Of a stretch of 57,985 nucleotides of DNA, positions 26,144 to 34,645 are shown piece after piece. Source of the stretch: Lentzea nigeriaca (GTDB taxonomy: Bacteria; Actinomycetota; Actinomycetes; Mycobacteriales; Pseudonocardiaceae); contig NZ_JAFBCX010000030.1 in the NCBI RefSeq assembly GCF_016907955.1, forward strand, positions 1 through 57,985, given 5' to 3'. The position numbers and the translations under genes were made by a program. How positions within the stretch are numbered: the first letter of the stretch is position 1; every line of letters begins with the position of its first letter. The notes under the pieces were generated by a model. The model was not told the origin of the DNA and made no database searches. It saw only the letters and a program-made list of their open reading frames with translations.

Positions 26144-28279
26144 GTGGGGTCGATGGGCACACCTGACTGCCGGGCGGCCGCAGTCGTCGCGGCAGTGGGT
26201 AGGGCGAGCGTCCGGCACTGGTTCGTGGTGATCGGCGGGTGGGTGCTCCTGGTGCTGGCGCTGGTGATCGGAGCGGGGGTCATCGGCTCGCCGACGGACA
26301 ACGACGTGAGCCTGCCGGGCACCGACGCGCAGTTCGTGCGGGACCTGGCCGCGTCCGGTGAGGCTTCGCTCAGCACTGGAACCGTCATCCTGGTGGCGAA
26401 AGGCGGACGGCTCGACGGCGGTGTGCTGGCGGCGACCGCGGCGCAATTGCGGCAGGCCGGGCACGTGACCAGCGTGAAGCCGCCCGCGGCGAAAGACGGG
26501 TCACTGTCCGCGGACGGTCGGACCGGCTGGTTCACCGTGGGCCTGGACGTCCGCCGGGCGGAGATGACGAAGGCAATGGCGCAGTCCGTCCTCGACGCCG
26601 CCGAGCCAGCCAGGGACGCGGGCGTCCGAGTGCTGCCCGGCGGTGGATTCGCTCAGGTGATGGATGGTTCCGGCAGTACAAGCAACGAGTACTTCGGTCT
26701 GCTCCTGGCCGCCGCCGTGCTGTTCCTCGCGCTCGGCGGCCTTCTCGGCGCGGTGCTGCCGTTGCTGTCCGCGGCGCTCTCGGTGGTCGCGACGCTGGAG
26801 ATCGTGGGGCTGGCCGGAAATCTGACGCCGATGCCCGCCCAGGCGTCGACCCTGGCCCTGATGATCGGCCTCGGTGTCGGCATCGACTACTCGTTGGTCC
26901 TGCTCAACAGGTTCCGCACGCTGGCCCGCGAGGGCCTGTCGGTGCCGGATGCCATCGAAGGCGCGGCCGGCGACTCGGGCACGGCGGTGGTGATCGCGGG
27001 CGTGACGGTCGCGGTCGCGCTCGCGAGCCTGAGCCTGACCGCAGTGCCGCTGCTGCAGACGCTGGCCTGGACGTGCGGGATCGCGGTCTTCTTCGCCGTT
27101 CTCACCGCACTCACGCTGCTGCCCGCATTGACCTCGCTCGCCGGAGCCCGGCTGGCCCGCGGCGGCAGACTCCACAACCGGCTGGCGCGCGGCACCGGCT
27201 CCGGCGGGTTCTGGGCACGCCAGGCCGATCGAGCGACCAGGAGCCCGTGGCGCGCGGGCGGAGCCGCGGTCGTGCTGCTGGCCCTGCTCGCCGCACCCGC
27301 GCTGGACCTGCGGCTCGGCCAGCTCGACGCTGGGTCCTGGCCCGAGGCCACCGCCGTTCGTCAGGCCGACGACGCGATCTCGGCGGCATTCGGTCCCGGC
27401 GCGAGCACGCCGCTCATCGTTGTCGCCCAACTGGACACGCCGGTCAGCGGCGCCCACGACCCCCGCATGGCACCGCTCGAGGCGATGGTGCGAGCTCAGT
27501 CCGGGGTGGCGTCCGTCGGCCCGGCGACACCGTCCGCCGACGGGCGGATAGTCACGGTCCAGGTGATCGCCTCGACCTCTGGCGGCGATCCCGCGACGGC
27601 GGATCTCGTCCACCGCCTGCGAAGTCAGCCCGTGCCGGGCATGACCGTGCACGTCGGCGGCAACACCGCCGCCAGGGTCGATCTCGCCGACCTCGTCACC
27701 GACAAGCTGCCACTCGTCATCGGAGTCGTCCTGCTGCTATCGGTCGCGGTGCTGCTGTTTTCCTTCCGAGCGCCACTGATGGCGTTGAAGGCGGCGGTGA
27801 TGGACCTGATCTCCATCGGCGCGGCCTACGGCGTCCTCGTCGTGGTGTTCACCTGGGGCTGGGGCGCGACGTGGATCGGCCTCTCCGGTCCGGTGCCGAT
27901 CCCGAGCTACGTGCCCCTCATGCTCTTCGCCCTGCTGTTCGGCCTGTCGATGGACTACGAGGTGTTCCTGCTCCGCGACGTCCAACGCCGCTACCGCCTG
28001 ACCCACGACAACCTGCGCTCAGTCCGCGAGGGCCTGCTCGGCACCGGCCGCGTGATCACCGCGGCGGCAGCCATCATGGTCGGCGTCTTCCTCGCGTTCG
28101 TGCCCAGCAACGACCCCGCGATCAAGATGTTCGGGGTCGGGCTGGCGGCAGCGATCGCCGTGGACGCGACCGTGGTCCGCTGTCTGCTCGTCCCGGCCAC
28201 CATGGCGGCGCTCGGCGACCTCAACTGGTGGACCCCAGGCCGCAAGCAGGGCCGCGCCGCCGTGCCGACCACCGGATGA
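26144..28279 (+). CDS. MMPL/RND-family membrane transporter
   Basis: 711 residues with about 12 membrane helices in two repeats (LALMIGLGVGIDYSLVLLNR and the matching LFALLFGLSMDYEVFLLRD), each following a large extracytoplasmic loop. The GxxxDY(S/E) motifs hold the proton-relay aspartates of the MMPL class, which export lipids, siderophores or drugs. GTG 26144 or ATG 26153 could start it. There is no operon partner, and the transposase remnant lies just upstream. Confidence 0.88.
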   Translation: MGSMGTPDCRAAAVVAAVGRASVRHWFVVIGGWVLLVLALVIGAGVIGSPTDNDVSLPGTDAQFVRDLAASGEASLSTGTVILVAKGGRLDGGVLAATAAQLRQAGHVTSVKPPAAKDGSLSADGRTGWFTVGLDVRRAEMTKAMAQSVLDAAEPARDAGVRVLPGGGFAQVMDGSGSTSNEYFGLLLAAAVLFLALGGLLGAVLPLLSAALSVVATLEIVGLAGNLTPMPAQASTLALMIGLGVGIDYSLVLLNRFRTLAREGLSVPDAIEGAAGDSGTAVVIAGVTVAVALASLSLTAVPLLQTLAWTCGIAVFFAVLTALTLLPALTSLAGARLARGGRLHNRLARGTGSGGFWARQADRATRSPWRAGGAAVVLLALLAAPALDLRLGQLDAGSWPEATAVRQADDAISAAFGPGASTPLIVVAQLDTPVSGAHDPRMAPLEAMVRAQSGVASVGPATPSADGRIVTVQVIASTSGGDPATADLVHRLRSQPVPGMTVHVGGNTAARVDLADLVTDKLPLVIGVVLLLSVAVLLFSFRAPLMALKAAVMDLISIGAAYGVLVVVFTWGWGATWIGLSGPVPIPSYVPLMLFALLFGLSMDYEVFLLRDVQRRYRLTHDNLRSVREGLLGTGRVITAAAAIMVGVFLAFVPSNDPAIKMFGVGLAAAIAVDATVVRCLLVPATMAALGDLNWWTPGRKQGRAAVPTTG

Positions 28280-28514
28280 GGTGCGTTGTGGCGGTGAAGA
28301 CGACACCGACGGTGGCCATGCTGCGATCCCGTCGACGATGTAGACCGCTCCTGTCGTGGGCAGAAGTTCCTACCGACACGCGCACCGCCCCCGAGCGGCG
28401 GAGGTGATACCCGCTCAATCCACGGCACAGCGGCGACGTGGTAGCACCTTGACGGCGGTGGGAGCAGGGCATGCTCGAGCACCGCGATCAGTGGTACGAG
28501 TGGGCTGCGAAATC

Positions 28515-28541
28515 AGCCGGGCGGGACGATCCCGCCCGGCT
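28515..28541 (-). terminator. Terminator of the CHAP gene
   Basis: A 12-bp perfect stem (28515-28526 with 28530-28541) with a three-base loop lies 20 bases past the stop of the CHAP-domain gene and is followed on the minus strand by GATTTCG. It also faces the MMPL gene and may act in both directions. Confidence 0.75.
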
Positions 28542-28560
28542 GGCTGAGGTCACGGCGTGG

Positions 28561-29283
28561 TCAGGGACGCACGCCGCCGTAGAAGGTCTTGGTGCTGAGC
28601 GCACGGGTGACCCGCTTGACCTTGTTCGACGCGTTGCCCTCGATCAACGTCACCTTGCCGGCCTTGACGTCGATCTTCTCGACGATGCCGATGTGCTTGC
28701 TGGTGCTCGGGCTCGACGGGCCGGTGCCGAGGAGCAGCACGTCACCCGGCTTGGCGTTCTTCAGGCGCTTCTTGCTGTAGGCCTTCTTGTGCTTCTGGCC
28801 CCACTTGTAGACGTCACCGGTGAACGCGTACTGCGGGATGCCCACGCCGGCCTTCCGCCAGACCCAGGTCGCGAAAAGGGCGCACCAGGAAACGCACTGC
28901 TTCGAGTACTTCTGGCAGTTGCTGCCCATCGGCTTCTCAGCGGTGCCGATCTCCTTCCGGGCGGCCTTCACGATCTTGTCCCGGGTGCTCGCCGGCGCGG
29001 CCGCGGCCGTCGCCTCGTCATCGAACGGGGTCGGGTCGAGCTCGGCCGTCGTCCGGGCCTTGTCCTCCTCGAGGAACTTGGCGAGCTCGGCGCCGGTGAT
29101 CGGCTGACCGTCGACCTCCTCGACCTGGATCACGGCCGGCGTGACCTGGTCCGGGTCGGCCTCGGCGCCGGTGGCTGCCGCGGCGGGTGCGACCGCGCCG
29201 AGCACCAGGCCCGCGCCAACCCCCAGCAGCACCAGTCGGCGGCCCAGTCGGCTGACCCGGCTGGGCTGAATCTTCGTCTCCAT
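28561..29283 (-). CDS. Secreted CHAP-domain amidase/peptidase
   Basis: 240 residues. A twin-basic signal region (RLGRRLVLLGVGAGLVLGAV) is followed by an acidic linker and a CHAP domain. That domain has KQCVSWCALFATWVWRKAG, whose second Cys is the likely nucleophile, and AKPGDVLLL / SKHIGIVEKID, which supply the His. CHAP enzymes cleave peptidoglycan stem or cross-bridge peptides. The linker sequence EEVDGQPITGAELAKFLEED may be a propeptide. Confidence 0.85.
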   Translation of the reverse strand: METKIQPSRVSRLGRRLVLLGVGAGLVLGAVAPAAAATGAEADPDQVTPAVIQVEEVDGQPITGAELAKFLEEDKARTTAELDPTPFDDEATAAAAPASTRDKIVKAARKEIGTAEKPMGSNCQKYSKQCVSWCALFATWVWRKAGVGIPQYAFTGDVYKWGQKHKKAYSKKRLKNAKPGDVLLLGTGPSSPSTSKHIGIVEKIDVKAGKVTLIEGNASNKVKRVTRALSTKTFYGGVRP

Positions 29284-29714
29284 CGACGTTTCCCCTCGTT
29301 GTCCTTCGGATCGGCATCGCCCCAGTCGGGGTGGGGTGGTGCCGGTCGCCGTGCGTACCGGCGACGCGAAGACAAGGTCGCCCAGGCTGCCTAACGTGCG
29401 CCAAAGGAACCGGAAAGGCTCTGATCCAGGGCGGTGACGAGGGAGCCGATCGAGCTGTCGGCGACGGGTGGCAGGCGGGATGAGCGCGCTCGAGCAAGGC
29501 GATCAGCGGCATGGTGCGGACTCGTGAGCTTTCGCCGCTGAGCAGTGCCTGATCCGTTGGCCGGATCGGACGGCGGGTTGAGCAGGCGAACGCCTCTGAG
29601 CGGAGACCACCGCCGGACGGCCTCATCCCCGCCGGTCGGGACGACCTGGGAGCACCGTCCCGCCCAGTTCGACATCGGGGATCGGGTAGCGCGCCTCCCG
29701 CGTCGTGTCCGCCA
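29284..29714. other. Leader of the CHAP gene; no gene seen
   Basis: About 430 bases. Near the CHAP start there is a small stem (29345-29351 with 29359-29365). I looked for the c-di-AMP ydaO motif often found before such cell-wall genes and did not find it. The rest has no supported frame. Confidence 0.4.
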
Positions 29715-29749
29715 GGAGGCACGTCCGGCACACGGCCGGACGTGCCTCC
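29715..29749 (-). terminator. Terminator of the biosynthetic operon
   Basis: A 14-bp perfect stem (29715-29728 with 29736-29749) and seven-base loop lie 24 bases past the stop of the racemase-fold gene. They close the six-gene minus-strand operon. Confidence 0.78.
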
Positions 29750-29773
29750 CGTCAGCCTGCCGCTCGCGGCCGC

Positions 29774-30571
29774 TCAGCTCGGCGAGACGGTGAACAGCCG
29801 GCCGTAGGAGGTGATCTCCGAGGCCAGGTGTGCCGCGTCGGCGAGGTGCAGTGCGTGCCAGAGCAGTACCTGGTTGGCGGTCAGGACCGCGAAACCGCAG
29901 TCGCGCTCCAACTCGTCGATCACGCCCACCGCCCTGATGCCGTTGCCCGCCACGAGGACCGCGTCCGGCTCGGCCTCGGCCACCGTGGTGCGGATCCAGT
30001 CGGTCAGCGCCTCCGGTGTGATCAGCTTCTGGTTGCTCGGCAACCCGCACGGGCCGTGCTGGACGACCTCGAAACCGAACTCGGCGAAGTAGTCGGCTCC
30101 CAGGCCGGACAGCTCGTCGTCGAACCAGGGCGGGTTGACGATGGCGACGCGGCGGGCGCCGAGAGCGTCGAAGCCCGCCACCGCCGCCTTGGTGGTGCCC
30201 GTGATCGGCAACCCGCGGGTGTAGCCCCTCAACCGGTTGTACAGCTCCTTCTCACCGGCCGGGCCGAGCACGTACGCCGAGCTGGTGAAGCCGAGCGCGA
30301 TCGCGTCGAGGGGCGCGGCCGCGAGCAGTTCGACGGCGGTGTCGACGTGCGGTGGCTCGACGAACGCCCGGACCGGCGCGTGCGGGATCTTCGGATCCAT
30401 CTCGCCCCCGGCGCGCATCGCGCCGAAGTGGACGCGGGAGCCGTGCACGACGACGTCACGCGGTGCGAGGGCCTGCAGTTCCGATTCCGGCCCGACGTCG
30501 GCGTGGGGCACGACCACACCGATCCGGGCGCGGGCGCCCCAGCCGTCCGGGGCCGGAGTGGGTTCGGTCAT
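29774..30571 (-). CDS. Asp/Glu-racemase-fold protein (maleate isomerase/arylmalonate decarboxylase-like) without the catalytic cysteines
   Basis: 265 residues, AAGGAGGA before ATG 30571. The family signature is clear (RIGVVVPHADVGPESELQAL, AAPLDAIALGFTSSAYVLG, GARRVAIVNPPWFDDELS, LTANQVLLWHAL). The usual first Cys (CTSGS) is replaced by FTSSA and the second (CTNLR) by NGIRA. Racemisation by a two-Cys mechanism is therefore unlikely; a decarboxylase, lyase or cyclase variant is possible. It is the last gene of the adenylation/carrier-protein operon, 23 bases after the transglutaminase-like gene. Confidence 0.78.
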   Translation of the reverse strand: MTEPTPAPDGWGARARIGVVVPHADVGPESELQALAPRDVVVHGSRVHFGAMRAGGEMDPKIPHAPVRAFVEPPHVDTAVELLAAAPLDAIALGFTSSAYVLGPAGEKELYNRLRGYTRGLPITGTTKAAVAGFDALGARRVAIVNPPWFDDELSGLGADYFAEFGFEVVQHGPCGLPSNQKLITPEALTDWIRTTVAEAEPDAVLVAGNGIRAVGVIDELERDCGFAVLTANQVLLWHALHLADAAHLASEITSYGRLFTVSPS

Positions 30572-30594
30572 GGCGATGTCCTCCTTCCGTGCGG

Positions 30595-31266
30595 TCACCT
30601 GGCGGCCTCGGCGGCAAGGGAACCACCGGACACGGTGCCAGTGCCGTCCGAATTCAGGAAGTCGGGGTGGTTGGTCCTCATCTGGTCCATCACGAACTCG
30701 TACGGCAGGTCGTCGAACCCGCCGTAGTCGACCAGGAACTCCATGTTCTTGCGCCCGTCGGCGTCGAACGGGTGGTACAGGCTGTCGCTGGTGCCGTCGA
30801 ACTCCAACGGCGTGAGCCCGTACAGCTTGCACAGCAGGCCGTTGAACACCGGTGTCGCCTTGACCCACCGCCCGTCGAGGTGGACGGCGGTCAGCCCGTG
30901 GAAGAAGACGTCGCCACCGATGTGCTTGCGCAGCCGGTCGGACGCCAGGTGGTTGCGGACCTTCCCGTAGTGCAGCCGCGCGGGGATGCCCACCGCCCGG
31001 CAGCACGCCGCGTAGAGCACCGACTTGTGCAGACAGAAGCCCTGCTTGCGGGTCGCGACGTGGCTGGCCTTGAGCCCGTCACGGGACAGGTCCGCGTCGT
31101 AGACCTCGTAGAAGACGTCGTCGCGGACCGCGTAGTAAAGCGCGATCGCCAGTTGCCGCTTGTCGGCGCCGCGGTCGGGCACCACGCGGTCGATGAACTC
31201 CTGGACGGGCACGGACTCGTGGTCCAGGAACTCCGTGGGCTCGGTCAGCCGCGTGAGATCAGCCAC
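30595..31266 (-). CDS. Transglutaminase-like protein
   Basis: 223 residues with the papain-like core: KQGFCLHKSVLYAACCRAVG supplies the Cys, FFHGLTAVHLDGRWVKATP the His and a following acid. Bacterial transglutaminase-fold proteins can act as peptidases or, in natural-product clusters such as andrimid (AdmF), as amide-bond-forming enzymes on carrier-protein thioesters. Its start overlaps the flavoenzyme stop by 8 bases, so it belongs to this operon. A role in off-loading or condensing the carrier-bound amino acid is inferred. Confidence 0.8.
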   Translation of the reverse strand: MADLTRLTEPTEFLDHESVPVQEFIDRVVPDRGADKRQLAIALYYAVRDDVFYEVYDADLSRDGLKASHVATRKQGFCLHKSVLYAACCRAVGIPARLHYGKVRNHLASDRLRKHIGGDVFFHGLTAVHLDGRWVKATPVFNGLLCKLYGLTPLEFDGTSDSLYHPFDADGRKNMEFLVDYGGFDDLPYEFVMDQMRTNHPDFLNSDGTGTVSGGSLAAEAAR

Positions 31267-32428
31267 GGCGCACCCCCTCGCCGGCCGGGGAACCGAGGCC
31301 GAGCAGCGACGCGATCCTGTTGCGCTGCACCTCGTTGGTCCCGGAGTAGATCGTGCCGCCGACCGCGTTGCGCACGTCCGCCTCCACGCCGGTCGCGCTG
31401 AGGAAGCCGGAGCCGCCGAAGATCTGGACCGCGTCCAGCGCGGTGCGCAGGTTGGCCTCGCTCACCACGGTCTTGGTGGCGGCCACGTCGATCGACGCGT
31501 CCTCGCCAGCCTCGACCTTGGCCCCGGTGTCGTACAGCCACTTGCGGGCCGTCTCCACCGCGATCTTCATGTCGGCGATCTTGTGGCTGACGGCCTGGTA
31601 CGCGCCGATCGGCTGACCGAACTGCGTGCGTGTCCTGGCCTGTCGCACGCACCGCTCCAGCCGGTGCGTCATCTCGCCGAGGGTGATCGAGAACGACAGC
31701 AGGATCTCCCGCTTCATGATGTGGTCCAGGATGAGGAAGCCCGCGCCTTCCTGGCCGACTCGGCGGGATGCGGGCACCCGCACGCCGTCGAGGGTGACGG
31801 CGCCGAGAGGCGAGGTGCGCAGGCCCATCTTGTCCAGCGGTTCGCCGATGCGCAGGCCCGGCGTGTCGCGCTCGACCAGGAAGCAGCTCAGCCCGAACGG
31901 ACCTGGGGGCCCGGTGCGGACGTAGAGCAGGAGCAGGTCCGCGATCGGCGCGTTGGTAATGAACATCTTCTCGCCGTCGAGGACGTAGTCGTCGCCGTCC
32001 CGACGGGCTGTCGTGGTGATACCGGTGGCGTCAGAGCCGTTCGTCGGCTCGGTGATCGCGTGCGCGGTGATCAGCTCACCGGAGATGATCTTCGGCAGGT
32101 AGGTCGTCGTCAGTTCCTCGTTGCCGAACGCCTGCAGGACCAGGCCGACGCTGACGATCTGCGTGGAGGTGGAGAAGTTGAGCCCCGCGTCCCGACTGGT
32201 GTAGCCGAGCCCTTCCAGCGCCCGCATGGTTTCGGTGAGCGATCGGCCCTCGCCGCCGTACCGCCGTTCGAACGGGACGGCCAGGATGCCGCTGCGCTGG
32301 ATGGTTTTCCACTTCTCCCAAGGGAACTCGCCGCGGTCATCCAACGTCGCGTTGTCACGGTTGAGGTCCTCTGCCCAGGCGGCGACGGTGTCGAAGGTGT
32401 CGGTGGTGGTGTCGGTGGTCGCAGTCAT
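31259..32428 (-). CDS. Acyl-CoA-dehydrogenase-like flavoenzyme (carrier-protein dehydrogenase candidate)
   Basis: 389 residues with the full acyl-CoA dehydrogenase fold (ITEPTNGSDATGITTTAR, FGQPIGAYQAVSHKIADMK, QIFGGSGF). The Glu of the MCAD-type YEGT motif is replaced (TIYSGTNEVQR). A Glu does lie in KREIL at the place used by isovaleryl-CoA dehydrogenase and the prolyl-carrier-protein oxidases of pyrrole pathways (PltE/RedW type). With a free adenylation enzyme and a carrier protein in the same operon it probably desaturates a carrier-bound aminoacyl group. The alignment was made by eye. Confidence 0.85.
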   Translation of the reverse strand: MTATTDTTTDTFDTVAAWAEDLNRDNATLDDRGEFPWEKWKTIQRSGILAVPFERRYGGEGRSLTETMRALEGLGYTSRDAGLNFSTSTQIVSVGLVLQAFGNEELTTTYLPKIISGELITAHAITEPTNGSDATGITTTARRDGDDYVLDGEKMFITNAPIADLLLLYVRTGPPGPFGLSCFLVERDTPGLRIGEPLDKMGLRTSPLGAVTLDGVRVPASRRVGQEGAGFLILDHIMKREILLSFSITLGEMTHRLERCVRQARTRTQFGQPIGAYQAVSHKIADMKIAVETARKWLYDTGAKVEAGEDASIDVAATKTVVSEANLRTALDAVQIFGGSGFLSATGVEADVRNAVGGTIYSGTNEVQRNRIASLLGLGSPAGEGVRRG

Positions 32429-32498
32429 GGTGTTCCAGTCCCTCGCTGGTGCCGTGGCTGGGGCCGCCCGACCGGCGCGCGGCCCCACCGTGAACGGA

Positions 32499-32873
32499 TC
32501 AGTACTGGGAGAACCCGTCTTCGGACAGGTTGTGCTTCTCGTCGCCGCTCAGCGGCGGATTGAACACCGAGATGAGCCGGAGGTCCTCGTCGTCGGAGGC
32601 GACGAGGTAGTGCGCGTCGTGCTTGTCCAAGGCGTAGAGGGTGCCCTCCATGATCTTGTGATGTTCCCCGTCGGCGGTGACGACCTCACCGGAACCGCCG
32701 ATGCAGTAGCACGCCTCCAGGTGACGGCGGTACTGCAGGGCGCTGGTGGTGCCTCGGCGCACCAGCGTCTCGCAGACGGTGAAGCCCATGCCGTCGGACT
32801 CGGTGAGCAGGCGGTGACTCGTGCCGTTGCCCCACTCGACAGGGGCGATCTCGTCGTAGCTGCGGACGATCAC
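32499..32873 (-). CDS. ectC: Ectoine synthase (EctC) homologue, orphan
   Basis: 124 residues, a cupin closely patterned on EctC: DGMGFTVCETLVRRGTTSAL, YRRHLEACYCIGGSGEV, GTLYALDKHDAHYL and RLISVFNPPLSG. The metal ligands of ectoine synthase appear as Glu53, Tyr80 and His88. EctC cyclises N-gamma-acetyl-diaminobutyrate to ectoine in osmoprotection, but no ectA or ectB is present here. The gene sits between a carrier protein and a flavoenzyme. I infer that it cyclises or dehydrates a related product in this pathway. A solitary osmolyte enzyme is the alternative. Confidence 0.85.
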   Translation of the reverse strand: MIVRSYDEIAPVEWGNGTSHRLLTESDGMGFTVCETLVRRGTTSALQYRRHLEACYCIGGSGEVVTADGEHHKIMEGTLYALDKHDAHYLVASDDEDLRLISVFNPPLSGDEKHNLSEDGFSQY

Positions 32874-32920
32874 GTGTTTCTCCTGGGTGAATGGGTTTTC
32901 GGTAGTTGCGGGTTTCGCGG

Positions 32921-33178
32921 TCAGCCCGACGCGGCGACGGGCGACTGCCGGATGAAGGCGCAGATGTGCTCGATGTCGCGGAAGTTCGACGGTAAGAGCG
33001 GGATGTCGTCGACCGGGATGGCGTAGGTCTTGCTGAGGTGCGAGATCAGTCGGACGAGCCCGAGACTGTCGACGACGCCGTTCTCGATGAGGTCGAAGTC
33101 GTCGGTGAGGTCGGGAACGTCCTCGCCGGACAGGAACTCGGAGACGATGTAGTCGCGGATCTGGGTTTCCAGGTCCAT
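32921..33178 (-). CDS. Free acyl/peptidyl carrier protein
   Basis: 85 residues, one four-helix carrier domain with the phosphopantetheine Ser38 in NGVVDSLGLVRLI. It starts 3 bases after the adenylation gene, so the two are coupled. It should be loaded by that enzyme and present the aminoacyl group to the flavoenzyme encoded downstream. Confidence 0.92.
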   Translation of the reverse strand: MDLETQIRDYIVSEFLSGEDVPDLTDDFDLIENGVVDSLGLVRLISHLSKTYAIPVDDIPLLPSNFRDIEHICAFIRQSPVAASG

Positions 33179-33181
33179 CAG

Positions 33182-34645
33182 TCAGCCCTTCATGACGGTT
33201 TCTTTGATCAACTTGCGATCCGGTTTGCCGGTGGAGGTGCGGGGCAGGGGCGCGTCGCCGATCCGGATCGTGGACGGGATGGCGTGGCGGGGCAGGGTTT
33301 GCGCGCCGTGGCCGCGCAGTTTGAGCGAGGTCAGGCCCGATCCCGGCTTCCGCTCGACCTCCGCGTGCAGGCGGTGCCCCGCCGCGTCGTCGGGGACGGC
33401 GACGACCGCGGCCGCCTCGACCTCCGGGTGGGAGGCCAGCACGGCCTCGACCTCCAGCACGTTCGTGCGGATGCCGCGCACCTTTACCTGGAAGTCGCGG
33501 CGTCCTTCGAGGACGAACGTGCCGTCGGCGTTCCGGGTCGCCATGTCGCCGGTCCGGTAGAACGGTCCGCCGACGCCGTCCGGAGCCGGACGGAACACCT
33601 TGTCGTTGAGCGCGCTCTGCAGGTACCCGCTCGTTTGGAACGGTGTGCGGACCAGCAGTTCACCGGTTCCCGGCTCCTCGATGACGGCGCCGTCGTCGTC
33701 GAGGAGCACAGCCTCCACACCGTCGACCGGCCTGCCGATGGGAATGCGCGGTCCCGCCGTCGCCGGGTCGACCTCGTGGATGAAGCTGTCGTTGGTCTCG
33801 GTGCACCCGAAGACGTTGTACAGCCGGGCTTCCGGGAACGCGCGAACCAGGCGCGGCAGGAGCCGGTGGGGGAGCGCCTCGCCGGTGAAGACGACCGTCC
33901 TGGTGGGGAAGGTCGCGGTCTCGTCCTCGGTGAGCAGTTGGTAGAGCAGCGGTACACCTTGGACGAACGTGACGCCGTGGTCGGCGACCAGGCGACGAAG
34001 CCGGCCACCGTCCGCGCTCGCTGCCGGTTCCACCAGGACGACCCGGCCGCCCAGACGCAGGATGACCCACACGTCCAGCAGCGACAGGTCGAAGTTGAAC
34101 GGCGCGTAGCTGAGCGAGACGTCGTCGGCGGTGAGGGCGAACTGCTTCGTCGCCCACTCCGCGAAGTTGTCGAACGCGGACTCCGGGACGGGGACGATCT
34201 TCGGTGTCCCGGTGGAGCCGGACGTGGTGAACAACACCTTGGTACGGCTCGGGTCGACGGGCTCGAAGCCCTCGGGCGCGGCGCCGTCGACGACCGTCCA
34301 CTTCGGCCGTCCATCCGCGCCTGCGGTGAGGACGTGCGAGCACCTCGCCTGTTCGCAGATGGTGCGCAGCGCCGACGGGCCCAGTTCGGACGATGGCACG
34401 AGAGCGCTGGTGCCGACGGAGAAGCAGGCGATCAGCAGTGCGATGGTGTCGATCGACTTGTGCGCGGGAACGCACACCGGTCGGTCAGGGGTCACGCCGA
34501 GCGCGGTCAGTTCGGCCGCGTACCGCTCGGCGAGCCCGGACAACTCGCCGTAGGTCACTTCCCGGTCTCCGCAGACGAGGGCGACCGACCGGGAACGGTT
34601 CACCGCGTGTTCGGCGAGGTGACCGAGCAAACGCGACGAAGGCAC
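33182..34645 (-). CDS. Stand-alone adenylation enzyme (amino acid-AMP ligase)
   Basis: 487 residues with core motifs A3 FTTSGSTGTPK, A5 NVFGCTETND, A7 YRTGDMA, A8 GRRDFQVKVRGIR and A10 RTSTGKPDRK. The Asp in YAPFNFDLSLLD aligns with Asp235 of GrsA, so an alpha-amino acid is the likely substrate. By eye the pocket reads D-L-L-V-F-G-V-D-S-K. The acidic residue near the pocket mouth (TETND) might favour a basic side chain, a weak inference. GAGGAGG precedes ATG 34645. It is the first gene of the operon and has the size of the PltF/RedM type of prolyl ligase. Confidence 0.88.
   Translation of the reverse strand: MPSSRLLGHLAEHAVNRSRSVALVCGDREVTYGELSGLAERYAAELTALGVTPDRPVCVPAHKSIDTIALLIACFSVGTSALVPSSELGPSALRTICEQARCSHVLTAGADGRPKWTVVDGAAPEGFEPVDPSRTKVLFTTSGSTGTPKIVPVPESAFDNFAEWATKQFALTADDVSLSYAPFNFDLSLLDVWVILRLGGRVVLVEPAASADGGRLRRLVADHGVTFVQGVPLLYQLLTEDETATFPTRTVVFTGEALPHRLLPRLVRAFPEARLYNVFGCTETNDSFIHEVDPATAGPRIPIGRPVDGVEAVLLDDDGAVIEEPGTGELLVRTPFQTSGYLQSALNDKVFRPAPDGVGGPFYRTGDMATRNADGTFVLEGRRDFQVKVRGIRTNVLEVEAVLASHPEVEAAAVVAVPDDAAGHRLHAEVERKPGSGLTSLKLRGHGAQTLPRHAIPSTIRIGDAPLPRTSTGKPDRKLIKETVMKG

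Noticed and set aside
29284..29480. Possible c-di-AMP (ydaO) riboswitch before the CHAP gene
   Set aside because: None of the conserved ydaO segments could be found; only short isolated hairpins.
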